Part shown: piece after piece, positions 5,759 through 6,690 of the stretch
How positions within the stretch are numbered: position 1 is the first letter of the stretch
Layout: every line of letters starts with the position of its first letter
Source of the DNA: an archaeon
Lineage (GTDB): Archaea; Thermoproteota; Nitrososphaeria; Nitrososphaerales; UBA183
Reading direction: 5' to 3'
DNA: 6,690 nucleotides
Assembly (NCBI GenBank): GCA_021786335.1
Contig: JAJYNM010000048.1
Span: forward strand, 1 to 6,690
Translations under genes and position numbers: made by a program
Notes under the pieces: model-generated
Database searches by the model: none
Told to the model about the DNA's origin: nothing
The model's input: the letters and a program-made list of their open reading frames with translations, nothing else

Positions 5759-6469
5759 TTGGCGAAGGTAAGGTACTTCTCCTTCGGGGCGGGCGTCGCC
5801 GCCTTCGGCGCGGTCGTGGCGCTCATCTCCTACTACTTCCTCTTCAGCGCCCCCTTCGCCGCCCTCGGGGTCGCCTGCGTCATCCTCGGCTCCGCAGCCA
5901 TCACCCTCCCAGAGTCCCCGGTCCCGAGCGGGGCCGTGCGGGGGGTCATCCACGCCTCCGTGATGAACGTGGAGGCCCTGCTCGAGGAGTTCGACGCGCG
6001 TGAGAAGGGGGTCTACCTCCCCCCTAAGGACGGCGAGTCGGTCGCCTACGTCCCCCTCGCGTCCAACCCCCACCTCCCCTCTGTCGCCTCGCTCGTGGCC
6101 GCCCCGAGGAGGCTCGTGTCAGAGGCGGACGGGGTCCCTGTCCTGATGGTCGTCCCCCCGGGCTCAGAGCTCGTCAGGGCCTCAGAGCTCTCCGAGGCGT
6201 CAGGGCTCGAGGACGCCATCCAGTACGTCCTGACAGAGGTCACAGAGCTCTGCTCGTCAGCAAAGGCGGTCGTCGCGGGGGACAAGCTCGTGGTGGAGAT
6301 GAAGGGGATCAAGGTGAAGACCGAGGCCGCGAAGTATCTCGTGACCATGGGAAGCATCCCCGCGAGCATAGCGGCGTCGGTCGCAGCTGCGGTGTTGCAG
6401 AAGGGGGTGGCCCTCGTCTCCGAGGACGCCAAGGGGAAGGACTCGACGGCGACCTTCGGGGTCTTGTAG
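5759..6469 (+). CDS. Two-TM membrane protein with conserved archaeal cytoplasmic domain, unknown function
   Basis: This is a 236-residue protein. Two hydrophobic segments (about 8-28 and 32-50) form a hairpin, and the rest is soluble, probably cytoplasmic. Distinct pieces are NVEALLEEFDAREKGVYLPP (70-89), VPVLMVVPPGSELVRASE (126-143), and the late segment SIPASIAASVAAAVLQKGVAL (199-219), which has the pattern of a GxPxASAIAxAVA stretch I associate with a conserved archaeal membrane-protein family that has no assigned role. The start is TTG 5759, in line with AKVRYFSFG. GAGGT at 5748-5752, 6 nt upstream, is a usable ribosome site. It is last in the operon and separated by 4 nt from the DUF1616 membrane gene, so it likely shares that complex or its regulation. 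No catalytic motif was recognised. Confidence 0.8.
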   Translation: MAKVRYFSFGAGVAAFGAVVALISYYFLFSAPFAALGVACVILGSAAITLPESPVPSGAVRGVIHASVMNVEALLEEFDAREKGVYLPPKDGESVAYVPLASNPHLPSVASLVAAPRRLVSEADGVPVLMVVPPGSELVRASELSEASGLEDAIQYVLTEVTELCSSAKAVVAGDKLVVEMKGIKVKTEAAKYLVTMGSIPASIAASVAAAVLQKGVALVSEDAKGKDSTATFGVL

Positions 6470-6502
6470 AGCTCGAGCCTGGCCTGACGAGCCCTTGTTG
6501 TG

Positions 6503-6530
6503 TCAGCTGTTCTTTTGTTTCTGCTGAAAC
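6503..6530 (+). terminator. T-rich tract with short inverted repeats, candidate operon terminator
   Basis: About 35 nt after the last stop the plus strand reads TTCTTTTGTTTCT (6510-6522), the kind of U-rich run used for archaeal termination. It is framed by TCAGC (6503-6507) and GCTGA (6523-6527). A 5-bp hairpin GTTTC-TGCT-GAAAC lies at 6517-6530. Position and composition fit an end signal for the 4200-6469 operon. Confidence 0.45.
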
Positions 6531-6690
6531 TGGATTGCCATGAGATGGGTTCAAACGCGGGCCAGCGGCTATACCGGATGTCTTTGGCACCATCGTCTTG
6601 CTGCAAGGCGGGGCTTTGCGGGAACCGAAGCGCTCTTCCCCGAGCGGCCCTGAGACTGCGATGAGGCCGGCCTCCCCCCTCCCCGGCCCC
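6531..6690. other. Right-edge stretch with nothing assignable
   Basis: No recognisable protein or RNA gene was seen on either strand. A short open frame starts at ATG 6540 (about 38 codons, RWVQTRASGYTG...) and another near 6545, but both look like chance. The last 30 bases become C-rich. A gene could begin beyond the edge. Confidence 0.4.

Noticed and set aside
6545..6562. GGGTTCAAAC resembling a tRNA T-loop
   Set aside because: The flanking bases do not pair as a T-stem and no acceptor or anticodon arm could be found.
6046..6606. A 186-codon minus-strand frame
   Set aside because: Most of it is the complement of the last operon gene, and its N-terminal part shows no recognisable domain.

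Overview
The window reads as archaeal chromosome of high GC, probably from a Thermoproteota lineage such as Nitrososphaeria or Bathyarchaeia; that placement is inference. The pointers are an archaeosortase, a DUF1616-type protein, a free-standing ribbon-helix-helix regulator, surface proteins rich in N-X-S/T sequons, heavy use of AGG/AGA arginine codons, and TTTAA-type boxes about 30 nt before start codons, as expected for leaderless archaeal messages. No bacterial-type promoter, rRNA, tRNA, CRISPR array or insertion sequence was found.

Layout. Bases 1-656 (minus strand) hold the first 218 codons of a von Willebrand factor A (VWA) protein that runs off the left edge. Bases 657 to about 1580 contain no convincing gene. 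This stretch is GC-rich, carries one frame with gene-like codon use but broken by stops, and ends in an AT-rich patch and a leader with several inverted repeats. From 1583 a tightly packed plus-strand unit begins: a 68-residue ribbon-helix-helix regulator, a Ser/Thr-rich surface protein with a sortase-like C-terminal tail, and a small N-terminally anchored extracytoplasmic protein. The last overlaps tail to tail with an archaeosortase on the minus strand (3134-4084). A 115-bp divergent promoter region separates the archaeosortase from a second plus-strand operon (4200-6469) of four genes: an exported helical protein with a C-terminal membrane anchor, the ectodomain half of DUF1616, the membrane half of DUF1616, and a two-TM membrane protein. 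Bases 6470-6690 hold a candidate terminator and otherwise nothing I can assign.

How it may work together. The archaeosortase has the Cys/Arg/His triad of the exosortase/archaeosortase family. The neighbouring surface protein ends in an LFPFG motif, a hydrophobic helix and a run of arginines, which is the tripartite architecture of an archaeosortase substrate. The motif is not one of the classical PGF or PEF signatures I know, so this may be a dedicated enzyme/substrate pair with a variant signal. The DUF1616 operon lies back to back with the enzyme and encodes further envelope proteins, several of them heavily sequon-bearing. The window therefore looks like a cell-surface protein processing or glycan-attachment locus. 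The enzyme family is secure; the substrate pairing and the role of the DUF1616 genes are inferred from position and architecture.
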